A stretch of DNA of 44,075 bases from Bacteroidota bacterium. Its GTDB lineage: Bacteria > Bacteroidota > Rhodothermia > Balneolales > Balneolaceae. The notes under the pieces are model-generated. The model ran no database searches, was not told where the DNA came from, and was given only the letters and a program-made list of their open reading frames with translations. Made by a program: the position numbers and the translations under genes. Shown here in pieces: positions 1 to 10,277 of this stretch. Position 1 is the stretch's first letter. The number at the start of each line of letters is the position of its first letter. The stretch is taken from the NCBI GenBank assembly GCA_003045995.1, contig PZPG01000013.1:1-44075 (forward strand), in the 5' to 3' direction.

Positions 1-1
1 A

Positions 2-3000
2 GCGACTGCCGGTGCCATGATCTATTACACCACCGACGGGTCTACACCGGACGCAGGCTCCACAGAATACAGCGGACCCATCACCTTTACCGAAACCACC
101 ACCCTAAAAGCCATTGCGACAGCAGATGGATTCCTTGATAGTAATGTTGCAGAAGCGACATACACCATCGAACCGGATGAGCCGCCTTCAGGACTAGCAT
201 GGGGCATCACATTTGTGGTTGATGACGGAGTAAATGACATTAACTTAATTGTAGGAATCGACCCCAATGGTCAAACGGATTTTGTGGAAGGACTCGATAT
301 TATTGCTCCGCCACCACCGCCCGATGGAGCATTCGATGCCCGAGTGAAAGTGAATAACGTCTCCTATTTCGAAAAATACCTCGAAAACACACTCACGGAG
401 AAGACATTCCGATTCGAATATGTGGCTGCAGCAGGCAACGGCCCAATCACGTTTTCCTGGAATACAAATCTGGCGGAAACTGTAGCCAATATCACCATTA
501 CCGACACATTTGGAGGTAGTGTGTACAGCGAAGACCTCTCATCATTTGATGGCTCCTTCACTCCATCCACAGCAAGTCCTATACTGGCCGATGGATTTAT
601 CATGTTGGTAACTCCAACGGGTAATGAACCTCCTGTGGTGGAGCCCGTTGCCGAAACCCCGGTCTTCAATCCTGCAGGCGGCACCTTCACCGAAAGCGTG
701 GAAGTAAGCATAAGTTCAGCTACCGCTGATGCGATGATCTACTACACCACCGATGGATCCACCCCCGACGCGAGCTCTACAGAGTACACGGGACCTGTCA
801 CCTTTACCGAAACCACAACACTCAAAGCGATCGCAATCGCAGAAGGATTCGAGGATAGTGACGTAGCGGAAGCAACCTACACCATCGAAGGCGATGAGCC
901 AGAAGGATTGGCATTTGGAATTCCGTTTACCGTGAGTGATGGTGTGAACGACATCGATCTCACCGTCGGTGTGCATCCAAATGGTCAACTTGATTTCGTT
1001 GAGGGCTTGGATGCCATAGCACCACCCCCTCCACCCGACGGAGCATTTGATGCACGCATTAAAGTCAATAACATTTCCTATTTCGAGAAATACCTCGAAA
1101 ACACCCTCACAGAGAAGACATTCAGCTTTGAATACGTGGCGGCAGCAGGAAACGGCCCTATCACCTTTACATGGAACACCAACTTGGCCGAAACTGTAGC
1201 TTCCATCACCGTTACAGATGCTTTTGGTGGCTCTGTTTATAGTGAAGACTTGACTACCTTTGGAGGTAGTTTCACACCTTCCGAAGCCAATGCCGTTCTG
1301 GCAAGTGGATTTGTGATGCTTCTTACTCCGACCGGAAATGAGCCACCAACAGAAGAGCCGATCGCCGAAACACCGGTTTTCGATCCAGCAGGTGGTTCCT
1401 TCACAGACAATGTCGAGGTAAGCATCACTTCCGGAACCGCAGGTGCCACCATCTATTATACAACGGATGGCACTACACCAAGTGACGGATCCAATGAGTA
1501 TACAGGCACTATCACCCTTACACAGACGACCACTCTCAGAGCGATTGCAGTAGCGGATGGATTCCAAAATAGTGCTATTGCATCTGCAAACTATGTGGTA
1601 ACCCAAACACCTGTTGCTGCAACTCCATCATTTTCACCCTCATCTGGCACCTATTTAAATGAGGTTGAGGTGATGATTAGCACAGCCACAACAGAGGCAA
1701 CGATCTACTATACAACCGATGGATCAACACCCGATGCAGGAGCCAATGTTTATAGCGATGCTTTGATGATTACAGAAACCACAACCATAAAAGCCATTGC
1801 TATTGCAGAAGGCTTCAATGATAGTGAAATCGCCGAGGCAACCTACAATATCGTATCGGATGAGCTTGCATTCTCCGTGGTGTTCAATGTGAGTGACGGT
1901 TCAAATGACATCGATCTCACCGTGGGTATCGATCCCAACGGGATGGTGGATTTTGTAGACGGCCTGGATCAACTCGCCCCTCCTGCCCCCCCAGATGGTG
2001 CCTTTGACGGCCGAATCAAAGTAGGTGGGGTATCTTATTTCAAAAAGTTCCTGGATAACTCAATCACGGAAAAAACATTCAACTTCGAGTACACAGCAGC
2101 AGCTGGTAACGGCCCGATTACCTTTACATGGGATAACAGCGGACTTTCCGATCTGGGAACATTTACTGTGCAAGACACCTTCGGCGGTGCCATCTACAGC
2201 CAGGATCTCACAGGGTTTGATGGAACATTTGTACCATCCAGTGCCAGCCCACTCCTTGCTAGTGGATTTGTGCTAAAGATCCTTCCAAACGAAGGAGAAC
2301 CCACACCTGTTGCCGACGCTCCCGATTTCGATCCGGCAGGAGGAACCTTCACCGATGAGGTCACCGTCACTATCAGTAGTGATACCGAATCTGCAACCAT
2401 CTACTATACAACAGATGGCTCCGATCCGACTGCACAATCTGCTGTGTACAATTCGCCGGTAACCTTTACGGAAACGACAACCTTGAAAGCGATCGCCATT
2501 GCAGATGGATTCCTCAACAGCGAAATCACAGAAGCGCTCTACACGATTGTTGATGAACCCGTAGCAGAAACCCCGATGTTTGATCCTGCGGGAGGTACGT
2601 ACACCAATGAAGTTGTAGTAACCATCACCAGCAGTACATCCAGTGCAACCATATACTACACAACAGATGGTAGCACACCCGATGGAAACGCTACAGAATA
2701 CAACGGAGCTTTCGCTATAACAGAAACAACCACGATAAAGGCGATCGCCATTGCAACAGGGTTCCAGAACAGCAATGTGGCAGAAGCAGAGTATACGATT
2801 GTATACACTCCCGGTAATGTAACACTGCAATCCCCTGCGGACGGAGCAACCGACGTTTCCCAAATGCCAACGTTTGAATGGAGCGAATCCTCCAATGCAG
2901 ACACATACTCACTCCAGGTTGCAACCGATGCAAGTTTTGAAACGCTAATCGTAGACGAGACAGACCTAACCGGCAACTCTCTCACGATCGAAGAGATGCT

Positions 3001-3388
3001 AGAGCAACTTACAGAGCACTTCTGGCGTGTACGAGGTGAGAATGCACAAGGCTCCGGAAGTTGGTCTGCAACGTTCTCCTTCACCACTCAAATGGGAACC
3101 TCCACTGAGGATCAAACAATCCCTACCGTGTTTGCTCTCGAGCAGAACTATCCGAACCCGTTCAACCCATCTACACAGATCCGGTATCAGTTGCCGGAAA
3201 TTGCAGATGTAAAACTCGAGGTTTACAATCTTCTCGGGCAACAACTCACCGTACTAGCAGATGGTAAACAAACGGCTGGAATGTACGAAGTCACATTCGA
3301 TGCTTCCAACCTTACAACGGGGATTTACATCATCCGACTAACGGCAAACAATTTTGTCCAAACCAGAAAAATGATGTTGATGAAATAA
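2..3388 (+). CDS. Secreted modular T9SS cargo protein, 5' end missing
   Basis: The reading frame is open to the left edge, and the codons before the first ATG (position 17) continue the same repeat, so this is the C-terminal part of a longer protein. The visible 1128 residues contain five complete and one partial copies of a chitobiase/hexosaminidase C-terminal-like module (core IYYTTDGSTP; about 1-170, 650-890, 1366-1600, 1611-1855, 2308-2550 and 2558-2807). Interleaved are three copies of a 140-residue module with [13 protein letters not shown] (about 190-620, 905-1345, 1864-2300). An FN3-like domain follows (2808-3090), then a T9SS type A sorting domain (3118-3385, [13 protein letters not shown], ending in RKMMLMK). 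No catalytic domain is visible. A role as surface adhesin or structural protein is inference. An intrinsic terminator follows 26 nt after the stop. Confidence 0.9.
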   Translation, partial: ATAGAMIYYTTDGSTPDAGSTEYSGPITFTETTTLKAIATADGFLDSNVAEATYTIEPDEPPSGLAWGITFVVDDGVNDINLIVGIDPNGQTDFVEGLDIIAPPPPPDGAFDARVKVNNVSYFEKYLENTLTEKTFRFEYVAAAGNGPITFSWNTNLAETVANITITDTFGGSVYSEDLSSFDGSFTPSTASPILADGFIMLVTPTGNEPPVVEPVAETPVFNPAGGTFTESVEVSISSATADAMIYYTTDGSTPDASSTEYTGPVTFTETTTLKAIAIAEGFEDSDVAEATYTIEGDEPEGLAFGIPFTVSDGVNDIDLTVGVHPNGQLDFVEGLDAIAPPPPPDGAFDARIKVNNISYFEKYLENTLTEKTFSFEYVAAAGNGPITFTWNTNLAETVASITVTDAFGGSVYSEDLTTFGGSFTPSEANAVLASGFVMLLTPTGNEPPTEEPIAETPVFDPAGGSFTDNVEVSITSGTAGATIYYTTDGTTPSDGSNEYTGTITLTQTTTLRAIAVADGFQNSAIASANYVVTQTPVAATPSFSPSSGTYLNEVEVMISTATTEATIYYTTDGSTPDAGANVYSDALMITETTTIKAIAIAEGFNDSEIAEATYNIVSDELAFSVVFNVSDGSNDIDLTVGIDPNGMVDFVDGLDQLAPPAPPDGAFDGRIKVGGVSYFKKFLDNSITEKTFNFEYTAAAGNGPITFTWDNSGLSDLGTFTVQDTFGGAIYSQDLTGFDGTFVPSSASPLLASGFVLKILPNEGEPTPVADAPDFDPAGGTFTDEVTVTISSDTESATIYYTTDGSDPTAQSAVYNSPVTFTETTTLKAIAIADGFLNSEITEALYTIVDEPVAETPMFDPAGGTYTNEVVVTITSSTSSATIYYTTDGSTPDGNATEYNGAFAITETTTIKAIAIATGFQNSNVAEAEYTIVYTPGNVTLQSPADGATDVSQMPTFEWSESSNADTYSLQVATDASFETLIVDETDLTGNSLTIEEMLEQLTEHFWRVRGENAQGSGSWSATFSFTTQMGTSTEDQTIPTVFALEQNYPNPFNPSTQIRYQLPEIADVKLEVYNLLGQQLTVLADGKQTAGMYEVTFDASNLTTGIYIIRLTANNFVQTRKMMLMK
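190..2300 (+). repeat. Three coding copies of the [13 protein letters not shown] module
   Basis: Core motifs lie at 305-343, 1019-1057 and 1976-2014. Copies 1 and 2 are 714 nt (238 codons) apart and are nearly identical in DNA around the motif and the following YFEKYLENTLTEKTF segment. Copy 3 is more diverged (APPAPPDGAFDGR) and sits 957 nt further on, because two chitobiase-type modules intervene. Copies 1 and 2 therefore look like a recent duplication of a two-module unit. Confidence 0.85.
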
Positions 3389-3414
3389 TTCATCCGAAAA
3401 TCCTCGTGAAAAAA

Positions 3415-3443
3415 GGCGTTCCATTTGGAGCGCCTTTTTTTTT
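3415..3443 (+). terminator. Intrinsic terminator after the first cargo gene
   Basis: An 8-bp stem (GGCGTTCC at 3415-3422 with GGAGCGCC at 3427-3434, one G-T pair) with a 4-nt loop is followed by nine T residues. It lies 26 nt after the stop codon. Confidence 0.9.
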
Positions 3444-3464
3444 GATTTACGTGGAAAACGACAA

Positions 3465-3493
3465 TTGATTTATTGCTACGAAAGTATTATATA
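3465..3493 (+). promoter_or_regulatory. Possible promoter of the 2148-residue cargo gene
   Basis: TTGATT, 17 nt, then TATATA, ending 94 nt before the ATG at 3588. The gene at 11340 has a matching arrangement (TTGATA, 17 nt, TATCTA, ending 95 nt before its ATG). The region is AT-rich, so a chance match is possible, and this is not the TTTG/TAnnTTTG type known from Bacteroidota. Confidence 0.28.
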
Positions 3494-3516
3494 CTGTGGT
3501 ATTATGTGTATAGCTG

Positions 3517-3531
3517 TTTGCAATGTGCAAA
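3517..3531. promoter_or_regulatory. Perfect dyad TTTGCA-ATG-TGCAAA in the leader
   Basis: Six-base inverted arms with a 3-nt spacer lie between the possible promoter and the start codon of the 2148-residue cargo gene. It could be an operator or a small leader hairpin. No similar dyad was seen before the other cargo genes. Confidence 0.3.
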
Positions 3532-3587
3532 ACGTATTTTAAGCACCCTTTCACAATCGAAAAACCAATAACCTAACTGGTATACCT

Positions 3588-6500
3588 ATGAATGCATCTC
3601 AACTACAAATCATCAGGAAAGCGGGATACTCCTTGCTGGCACTGATCTTCTCACTAACCCTAGTCATTAGCCCAACTCAGGCACAGGATCGAATCAAAAT
3701 CCTCAATGAGTTCCCAGCAGAGCGGTCTGCTCAAGTGGATGGCTTAGAGGTAAATGAACGTGAAACAAAAATTATAAAGAAAGAGGAATCGATGTCGCCG
3801 GGCATAACAATTCCTCTTGCGGCCAACAAATCTTCACTGACCGTAAGTACCTTCCCATGGACAGAAACCTTTGAAGATGACTCTGAAACTCGAGGGTCAT
3901 GGACGCAAGAATATACAGATGGCACATATGATTGGACATTTGCTGCAGGTTCTTCTGGAGGTGTCATTTCAGCAGCCTATGAGGGTTCACTCAACGCCCG
4001 TTACGTCTCTGCAAGTGGTGGTGGATCAACGATCCTTGCATCACCCGTCTTAGACTTGTCAACGCTCTCAAACCCTCAGCTATCTTTCTGGTTGGGTCAA
4101 GAAAATTGGTTCACTGATATAAACGAAACCAAAGTGTTGGTACGAGCAGACACCACTTCGGCTTGGCAAGAGATAGCCCATTATACGAATAGTTTATCCA
4201 GTTGGAATGAATTTACAGTCTCACTTCCAAACCCCTCAGGTACTTATCAATTTGGATTTGAAGGGATTAATAACTGGGGCCGTGCTAATGTGATTGACCT
4301 GGTTACCGTTTTAGAAGGACCTCAAGACCCCGTTTTTGCTGGTGCTGGATCCGTTGATTTTGGGTCTACTTACTTTGGCGGTAGCTACATGGAAGATTAT
4401 ATCATCAATAATCTTGGTGGAGGTGATCTGGAAGTCTCGTTCACTTCTTCTTCTGCAGAAGTGTCAGTATCCGGATTACCCGCCACGATTGCACCTGGAG
4501 AAAGCGATACGCTAAGCGTTACGTTTACACCTTCAGAGGTGAATGATGCATACGCCGGATCTTTCGAACTCGCCACCAATGATACCAGCAACGCATCGGT
4601 AACTGTAAATGTAAACTCGGAAGTACTGGATCCCGATCCAGCCATCTACATCTCCGAAGACTTTGAAACGACTGGTTCGTTCTCAAGACCTGCTGGCTGG
4701 GCTGGAAACATGTCTGTACGCACCTCCGGTGGAGTCGATGATTCACAACGATTAACCGTTAATCTTTTTGGCTCGGTTACTGTTGGCCAAATCACAACAC
4801 CTTTTGTGAATCTGGGTGACACCCCTGAGGTATCTTTCCAATACCGTGTTGTTGATTACACTGGATACCCGGCGAATGCGACCTCCGCTAATGCTTTTGA
4901 TTTTGGTGTATTTGTTTCCACCGATTACGGAGCCAACTATGATCTGGTCTATGTATCAAGTGATGCAGGACATACAGAATCAACCGACTATGCAGAAGTT
5001 TCTGCAGACCTATCAGCTTATGCCGGTGAAACTGCTACGGTTGTGATTCAAGCAATTAGAAATAGTGGAGACTTCTACTTCGACTTGGATAATATCAAAG
5101 TGGGTACACCCCCAGCAAATGCCGTTTTTGCCGGTGCAAGTGAGTTAGACTTCGGGGTTACATTCTTGGGTGGAAGCTTTACCTCGGATTACGTCGTGAA
5201 TAATACTGGTGGTGCCGATCTTACGGTCGATCTCGGAACAGCCTCTGCAGAACTGGTTGTTACTGGCTTGCCCGCAACGGTAGCTCCGGGAACAAGCGAC
5301 ACCTTGAGTGTCACATTCACTCCGGCAGTCATCGACACCGTGGATTATGCTGGATCATTTGAACTCACAACCAACGACCCAAATAATGCCTCGGTTAGCG
5401 TTGCTGTGAGCTCAGAAGTTCGTGACCCCAACCCAAGTGATTACATCGATGAAGACTTTGAATCCACTACTTCGTTTTCAAGACCTGCTGGCTGGGCTGG
5501 AAATATGTCTGTTCGCACATCCGGAGGGGTGAATTTCTCTCAACGATTAACAGTTAATCTTTATGGTTCGATTACTGTTGGTCAGATCGCAACACCATTT
5601 GTGAATCTGGGTGATACCCCTGAGGTCTCTTTCCAATACCGTGTTGTTGATTACACTGGATACCCAGGGAATGCGACCTCTGCCGCTGCTTTTGATTTTG
5701 GAGTATTCGTTTCCACGGATTATGGAGCCAACTATGATCTGGTCTATTTATCAAGTGATGCAGGACACACAGAATCAACCGACTATGCAGAAGTGTCTGT
5801 AGATCTTTCAGCCTACGCCGGAGAGACTGCACTTGTCATTATTCAGTCTGTACAGAATTCGGGGGATTTCTACTTCGACTTGGACAACATCAAAGTGGGT
5901 ACACCTCCATCCTATCCGATTTTTGCAGCAGATGATAGCATTGAGTATGGCACTACATACACAAACGAGACGTATCCTGTGACATTTGTATACAGCAACC
6001 CGGGTGGTGCTGATCTTGAGGTGGCATTGGAATCTGCATCCCCAGAACTAACAATAAGTGGATTGCCCTCAACAGTGGCTCCAGGGACAACCGACTCACT
6101 GACGGTAACATTTGCACCATCCGTTGCTGAATTATTCGAGGGCTCGTTTATCCTCACAACCAATGACACAGCGAGTGATACTGTAACAATATCCGTAACA
6201 GCAGATGTGCAGGCACCTCCCCCAGTGGCTTCGATATCTCCGGAAAGTATTTCCGAAACGCTGGATGTGAATGCCTCTACAACCGTAGATCTCACTCTAT
6301 CAAACAATGGAAGCGGCCAAGATCTAACTTACATGGTCTCTGGATATGGTTTTGTTGACAGTACAGCATCGACCATGAGTATCGGTTCTACTGTGGAACG
6401 TGATCTGCAAGAAGAGTATGAGCGGAGCGTGATTGCAGACTGGCAAAACGGAAGCCTCCGGGATCTATCTGAGGAGCAACAGCAAATTGTTTCTGATTAC

Positions 6501-9500
6501 CAGAATATGATTGCCAGCGAGTCTTCAAACCCTGCACCGGGTCTTCAGAATGCTCCTTCTGTAACGATCGAATTCACAGACTTCCAGGCCTCTGGAGCAA
6601 ACATAGTACAGGTAGCAACCAGCGGAACGTACAATGGAAGCATCGAATCTGTGACCGCTGATTTTGTACTGAATTCAGCAACTGGCGGAACATGGGCCGA
6701 CGACTTTATGATTCTGTTGATAGAGGGCGATACGCTCGCTGTAGACGGTTCTAACTTTGTTGCTCAAATTGGTGGCTTTAGTACCTTTTCTGCAGTAAAA
6801 TATGGCTGGGGTACGGGAGGTAGTGGTACAGCGGGTACACCTGTTGCTACTACCATTGATATCGATCCTGCGATTGCCGCAGAAAACCTTTCTGTTTGGA
6901 TCGGAAACGGGTATGCTAGTGGCGGAACTACCTCTTGGACCGGATCTGTCTCCTTGAACGGCATCTATGAGCAACCTTCGTTCGTTACGGATGTTTCTCC
7001 TGCAAATGGGTCCATAGCCGCTAGTACTTCGGAGACCATTACCGTTACACTGGACGCAACCGGCCTTGTGAGCGGTCAGTTTACGGAGATGCTCTATATA
7101 TCGACCAATGACCCTGAGGCCGGCTTCCTTGGAGTTCCAATCACATTGGATGTTATCGGGATCACACCTGAAATCGCGGTGGAAGATACAGTGATGTTCC
7201 CGACAGTCTATACTGGGGATACAGCTTCGGCAAGCGTGATTATCAATAGCACAGGAGATGCCGATCTGGAGATTACTAATATCACCTTTGATAATGGGCA
7301 ATTCTCCGCTGATAGCACCAATTACGTGATCCAGGGTGGACAAAGCGCCATTGTGAATCTTTCGTTTGCATCCTCAGAAGCAGGTACGGTATCGGGAACC
7401 ATGACCATTGAGTCCAATGCCGTCAGCGGTTCTGCAACTGTATACCTGGAAGCAATGGCCGTAAATCCTCCCGTTGCCGCAGTAGATCCTACCTCCATCA
7501 CCGTGGAAGCGCGCTCTGGTGATGAAGGAGTAACCTCAACACTAACCATCACAAATGATGGTGAATCTGATCTGCAATTTGCCTTAGGAGCCACCTATGA
7601 CTCCCAGCCTTCAGCAGCCAATGCCGGTTCAGGGAAGTATTCCAGTTTCATCTACGAGAAAAACGGTGCCCAATCTGTTGTTTCCACCAAATCTCTCGAT
7701 AGTACAGAACTGAGCGCCATGAAGGCCTTTGGTGATGGAAATGTATCCTTTGAAGCTGGAGAAGGATTCGAGCCTGGTTTTATTCAAGGTCAAAATGGTT
7801 GGGGAACATTTTTCGGGAATGTATCGCAGCCTGCTATCTCCCCGGCTTATGCCAGTGACGGAGATTGGTCTTTAGAACTTGCAAATGAGCCTACTCTTAG
7901 TTCAGGTTCGTTGGTTGGAGCATTTAGCCCTCAGTTCTACGCAGACCAGGATGTAATGTCCTACTCTGTGGACACGTTCATGGAAGCGACCGGTGGGGCA
8001 GACTATGATGTTATCGTTCAATCACCAACACAAGGATTACTCACTGTACGTGTGAAATTCAATTGGGAGGGAAACATCTTTATCTTAGATGATTCATCAG
8101 CTCCTCTCGGGTTTGTGGATACCGAAGTTTCCTTTGCTACGGGTGAATGGAAAAACCTGACAATCACCATCAATCAAACGGAAGGTTCGATCGATTACAG
8201 TTACGATGGTACGCTGATCTATACAGGAAACCTCTTCGGTGCAACTATTGCAGAGCAGGCCATTTTCCTGCATGACAACTGGAATGCCGGTGAAGCGGGA
8301 TATATTGACAACTTCCAGTTTGATGCTGTGAGAGAATGGTTGTCTGCCGATATGACTAGCGGAACGATTTCCGCTGGTGATTCCATGGAGATCGAGCTAG
8401 GGTACAATACCGCTGTAGAGGTTGGTGAATATGCTGCAACTCTTCTTGTCGCCACCAACGATCCGTCAGCAGAACTCATTCAAATACCCATTAGTTATAC
8501 ACTGAATGAGGCACTGAATGTGGATTATAGCTTGACACTCACAATGAGTGATACTCAGCCCAATGTATTCGATCTTGAGCTTGGTACTTCCCCGGATGCG
8601 ACCATTGGATATGATCCTGATTTCGATCAGCTGGCGCCTCCTGCTCCACCGGACGGTGCGTTTGATGTACGCTTGATAGTAGATGGAACTTCATACTTCA
8701 AGGCCTATCAGCCAACAACCGTGACAGAGACGATGTGGAGAGTGGAATTTGCCCCACGAGCTGGATATGAGCCAATGACCATCAGTTGGGATCCGGCCGA
8801 ACTTCCAGCTTCAGGTAGTTTCATGCTCACCGACGTTGCTGACGGTAGCTTCTACAACGTAGATATGCGATCCACGAGCTCAATAACTGTAACGGAGGAC
8901 TTCATTACTGCCCTTACACTTACACACAAGCTGGGCCAGGACGTGTCTGCATCCTACATCGATGGATGGAATATGGTTAGCCTACCTGTAGAGCAAGCAC
9001 ATGATAGTTATCTGGATCTGATGCCGGATGCAGAGGCTGGAACACTATTTGGATTCGATTCCGGATATCAGAGTGAAACTACCATGACGGTAGGTGCTGG
9101 TTACTGGGTGAACATGACTGCCGACAACGATGTGACTTTCAATGGTGAAGAAGTCAGTAGTCTTACATTAGATGTCGCAGCTGATTGGAACATGATTGGC
9201 TCACTTTCAGAAGAAGCAGCAATCGTTGATGATTCAGAGATCGTAGAAGCTACCTGGGCTTATAACAATGGGTACTTTATCCCCGATAGTTACATGCCTG
9301 GAAGTGCATACTGGCTCGCAGCTTCGGCCGCAGGCAGCGTAGATCTCATCTATGCGAGTGATGCTGGTTCAAGACCTGCTTCATCTACTCGAGGAATTGA
9401 AACAGAGCTGTTCCATAACGTTTCTGTCATGAGCGGAGAAGGCGAAGTAGACCTCTACTTTGCAGGAAGTTTGGGTGAAGAGGTCTCTGACCTTCAAATC

Positions 9501-10034
9501 GCCATGCCACCCGTACCCCCTGCAGGTCTCTTCGACGCACGAATTGCTGGAGACCGTTGGATTAGTGCAGACGATGTGATTGCTGTTCAGGTACAACATG
9601 GAGAAGAGCCCGTTACGGTATCTGTGAACGGAGATGAGATCTATGAGTTGGTGATCTACAGTGGTAAAGACGAGGTACGTCGCCAGGAACTTTCAGCAGG
9701 AGAATCCGTAGAGATTCCAGCAAGTTCCGATAACTTTACCATTGGATTGTATGATGCATCTGCCATTCCAGATGTATTCAGCCTCGACCAGAACTATCCA
9801 AACCCGTTCAACCCTTCCACCACCATCCGCTTTGGTGTACCAGAGGTGTCGGACGTCAAACTGGAAGTATTCAACATGCTGGGCCAAAAAGTTGCAACTC
9901 TTGTTAATGAATCCAAAGATGCTGGATTCTACAATGTTGCCTTCGACGCTTCGTCCCTTTCCAGCGGTATGTATATCTATCGTCTGCAGTCAGGAAGCTT
10001 TGTTGAAACCAGAAAGCTGATGCTAATTAAGTAA
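3588..10034 (+). CDS. Giant secreted multidomain T9SS cargo protein (2148 aa)
   Basis: The ATG at 3588 gives a signal peptide of about 33 residues (hydrophobic core LLALIFSLTLVIS, cleavage near TQAQ-D). Modules in order: choice-of-anchor J (90-241); alternating choice-of-anchor D (248-348, 511-615, 777-876) and J (353-508, 618-773); a charged, probably helical insert (about 920-990); a P-domain-like segment with TWADD and VWIGNG (991-1130); another D domain (1193-1294); a lectin-like jelly roll (1385-1581); the PPAPPDGAFDVR module (1643-1783); a double GWNMVS/GYWV module (1787-1921); a second motif copy MPPVPPAGLFDAR (1941-2058); and the T9SS sorting domain (2060-2148, ending RKLMLIK). No enzyme active site was recognised. 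The C-terminal half is colinear with the protein at 11340. A surface-exposed structural or adhesive role is inferred from the architecture. Confidence 0.93.
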   Translation: MNASQLQIIRKAGYSLLALIFSLTLVISPTQAQDRIKILNEFPAERSAQVDGLEVNERETKIIKKEESMSPGITIPLAANKSSLTVSTFPWTETFEDDSETRGSWTQEYTDGTYDWTFAAGSSGGVISAAYEGSLNARYVSASGGGSTILASPVLDLSTLSNPQLSFWLGQENWFTDINETKVLVRADTTSAWQEIAHYTNSLSSWNEFTVSLPNPSGTYQFGFEGINNWGRANVIDLVTVLEGPQDPVFAGAGSVDFGSTYFGGSYMEDYIINNLGGGDLEVSFTSSSAEVSVSGLPATIAPGESDTLSVTFTPSEVNDAYAGSFELATNDTSNASVTVNVNSEVLDPDPAIYISEDFETTGSFSRPAGWAGNMSVRTSGGVDDSQRLTVNLFGSVTVGQITTPFVNLGDTPEVSFQYRVVDYTGYPANATSANAFDFGVFVSTDYGANYDLVYVSSDAGHTESTDYAEVSADLSAYAGETATVVIQAIRNSGDFYFDLDNIKVGTPPANAVFAGASELDFGVTFLGGSFTSDYVVNNTGGADLTVDLGTASAELVVTGLPATVAPGTSDTLSVTFTPAVIDTVDYAGSFELTTNDPNNASVSVAVSSEVRDPNPSDYIDEDFESTTSFSRPAGWAGNMSVRTSGGVNFSQRLTVNLYGSITVGQIATPFVNLGDTPEVSFQYRVVDYTGYPGNATSAAAFDFGVFVSTDYGANYDLVYLSSDAGHTESTDYAEVSVDLSAYAGETALVIIQSVQNSGDFYFDLDNIKVGTPPSYPIFAADDSIEYGTTYTNETYPVTFVYSNPGGADLEVALESASPELTISGLPSTVAPGTTDSLTVTFAPSVAELFEGSFILTTNDTASDTVTISVTADVQAPPPVASISPESISETLDVNASTTVDLTLSNNGSGQDLTYMVSGYGFVDSTASTMSIGSTVERDLQEEYERSVIADWQNGSLRDLSEEQQQIVSDYQNMIASESSNPAPGLQNAPSVTIEFTDFQASGANIVQVATSGTYNGSIESVTADFVLNSATGGTWADDFMILLIEGDTLAVDGSNFVAQIGGFSTFSAVKYGWGTGGSGTAGTPVATTIDIDPAIAAENLSVWIGNGYASGGTTSWTGSVSLNGIYEQPSFVTDVSPANGSIAASTSETITVTLDATGLVSGQFTEMLYISTNDPEAGFLGVPITLDVIGITPEIAVEDTVMFPTVYTGDTASASVIINSTGDADLEITNITFDNGQFSADSTNYVIQGGQSAIVNLSFASSEAGTVSGTMTIESNAVSGSATVYLEAMAVNPPVAAVDPTSITVEARSGDEGVTSTLTITNDGESDLQFALGATYDSQPSAANAGSGKYSSFIYEKNGAQSVVSTKSLDSTELSAMKAFGDGNVSFEAGEGFEPGFIQGQNGWGTFFGNVSQPAISPAYASDGDWSLELANEPTLSSGSLVGAFSPQFYADQDVMSYSVDTFMEATGGADYDVIVQSPTQGLLTVRVKFNWEGNIFILDDSSAPLGFVDTEVSFATGEWKNLTITINQTEGSIDYSYDGTLIYTGNLFGATIAEQAIFLHDNWNAGEAGYIDNFQFDAVREWLSADMTSGTISAGDSMEIELGYNTAVEVGEYAATLLVATNDPSAELIQIPISYTLNEALNVDYSLTLTMSDTQPNVFDLELGTSPDATIGYDPDFDQLAPPAPPDGAFDVRLIVDGTSYFKAYQPTTVTETMWRVEFAPRAGYEPMTISWDPAELPASGSFMLTDVADGSFYNVDMRSTSSITVTEDFITALTLTHKLGQDVSASYIDGWNMVSLPVEQAHDSYLDLMPDAEAGTLFGFDSGYQSETTMTVGAGYWVNMTADNDVTFNGEEVSSLTLDVAADWNMIGSLSEEAAIVDDSEIVEATWAYNNGYFIPDSYMPGSAYWLAASAAGSVDLIYASDAGSRPASSTRGIETELFHNVSVMSGEGEVDLYFAGSLGEEVSDLQIAMPPVPPAGLFDARIAGDRWISADDVIAVQVQHGEEPVTVSVNGDEIYELVIYSGKDEVRRQELSAGESVEIPASSDNFTIGLYDASAIPDVFSLDQNYPNPFNPSTTIRFGVPEVSDVKLEVFNMLGQKVATLVNESKDAGFYNVAFDASSLSSGMYIYRLQSGSFVETRKLMLIK
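4321..5910 (+). repeat. Tandem 795-nt intragenic duplication (anchor D + anchor J)
   Basis: Two units of about 265 codons stand head to tail; AGACCTGCTG recurs at 4686 and 5481, exactly 795 nt apart. The J-type halves (about 4640-5110 and 5440-5905) differ at roughly one residue in eight, while the D-type halves are much more diverged. A third D copy follows at 5917 without a J partner. Confidence 0.85.
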
Positions 10035-10113
10035 TTCTGCTTCGATCTGACTCCTTCTGGTAATACCAGTTGGTGCACAGTCAAAAAGCAGATTTACCAT
10101 CTTGAAATCAAAA

Positions 10114-10146
10114 GCCTCTGCCCTGTAGGGTGGGGGCATTTTTTTT
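10114..10146 (+). terminator. Intrinsic terminator after the 2148-aa cargo gene
   Basis: A 10-bp stem (GCCTCTGCCC at 10114-10123 with GGGTGGGGGC at 10128-10137, three G-T pairs), 4-nt loop, then A and eight T residues. Confidence 0.85.
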
Positions 10147-10277
10147 GATCCACTGTATTTGTGTGGAGAACAATTTTTTAATTTTAATTTGAGCCGGAAT
10201 TATTTACTTTCTTTTTGCAGACAAGCACGTTTGTCTTTACTCACAAGAACCTATCAATCCACTTCACAATCGAACCT

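Noticed and set aside
716-2863. Long minus-strand frames rich in Cys (for example 716-1606 and 2273-2863) that read like a Cys-rich repeat protein
   Set aside because: They are exact antisense shadows of the repeated sandwich modules of the cargo gene; Thr/Ala/Ser codons such as ACA and GCA read as TGT and TGC in reverse. No start signals or family features.
6675-7343. Minus-strand frame of 222 codons inside the 2148-residue cargo gene, and similar ones at 11712-12212, 14700-15182 and 16536-17288
   Set aside because: Antisense shadows of strongly coding sequence, low-complexity composition, no upstream signals.
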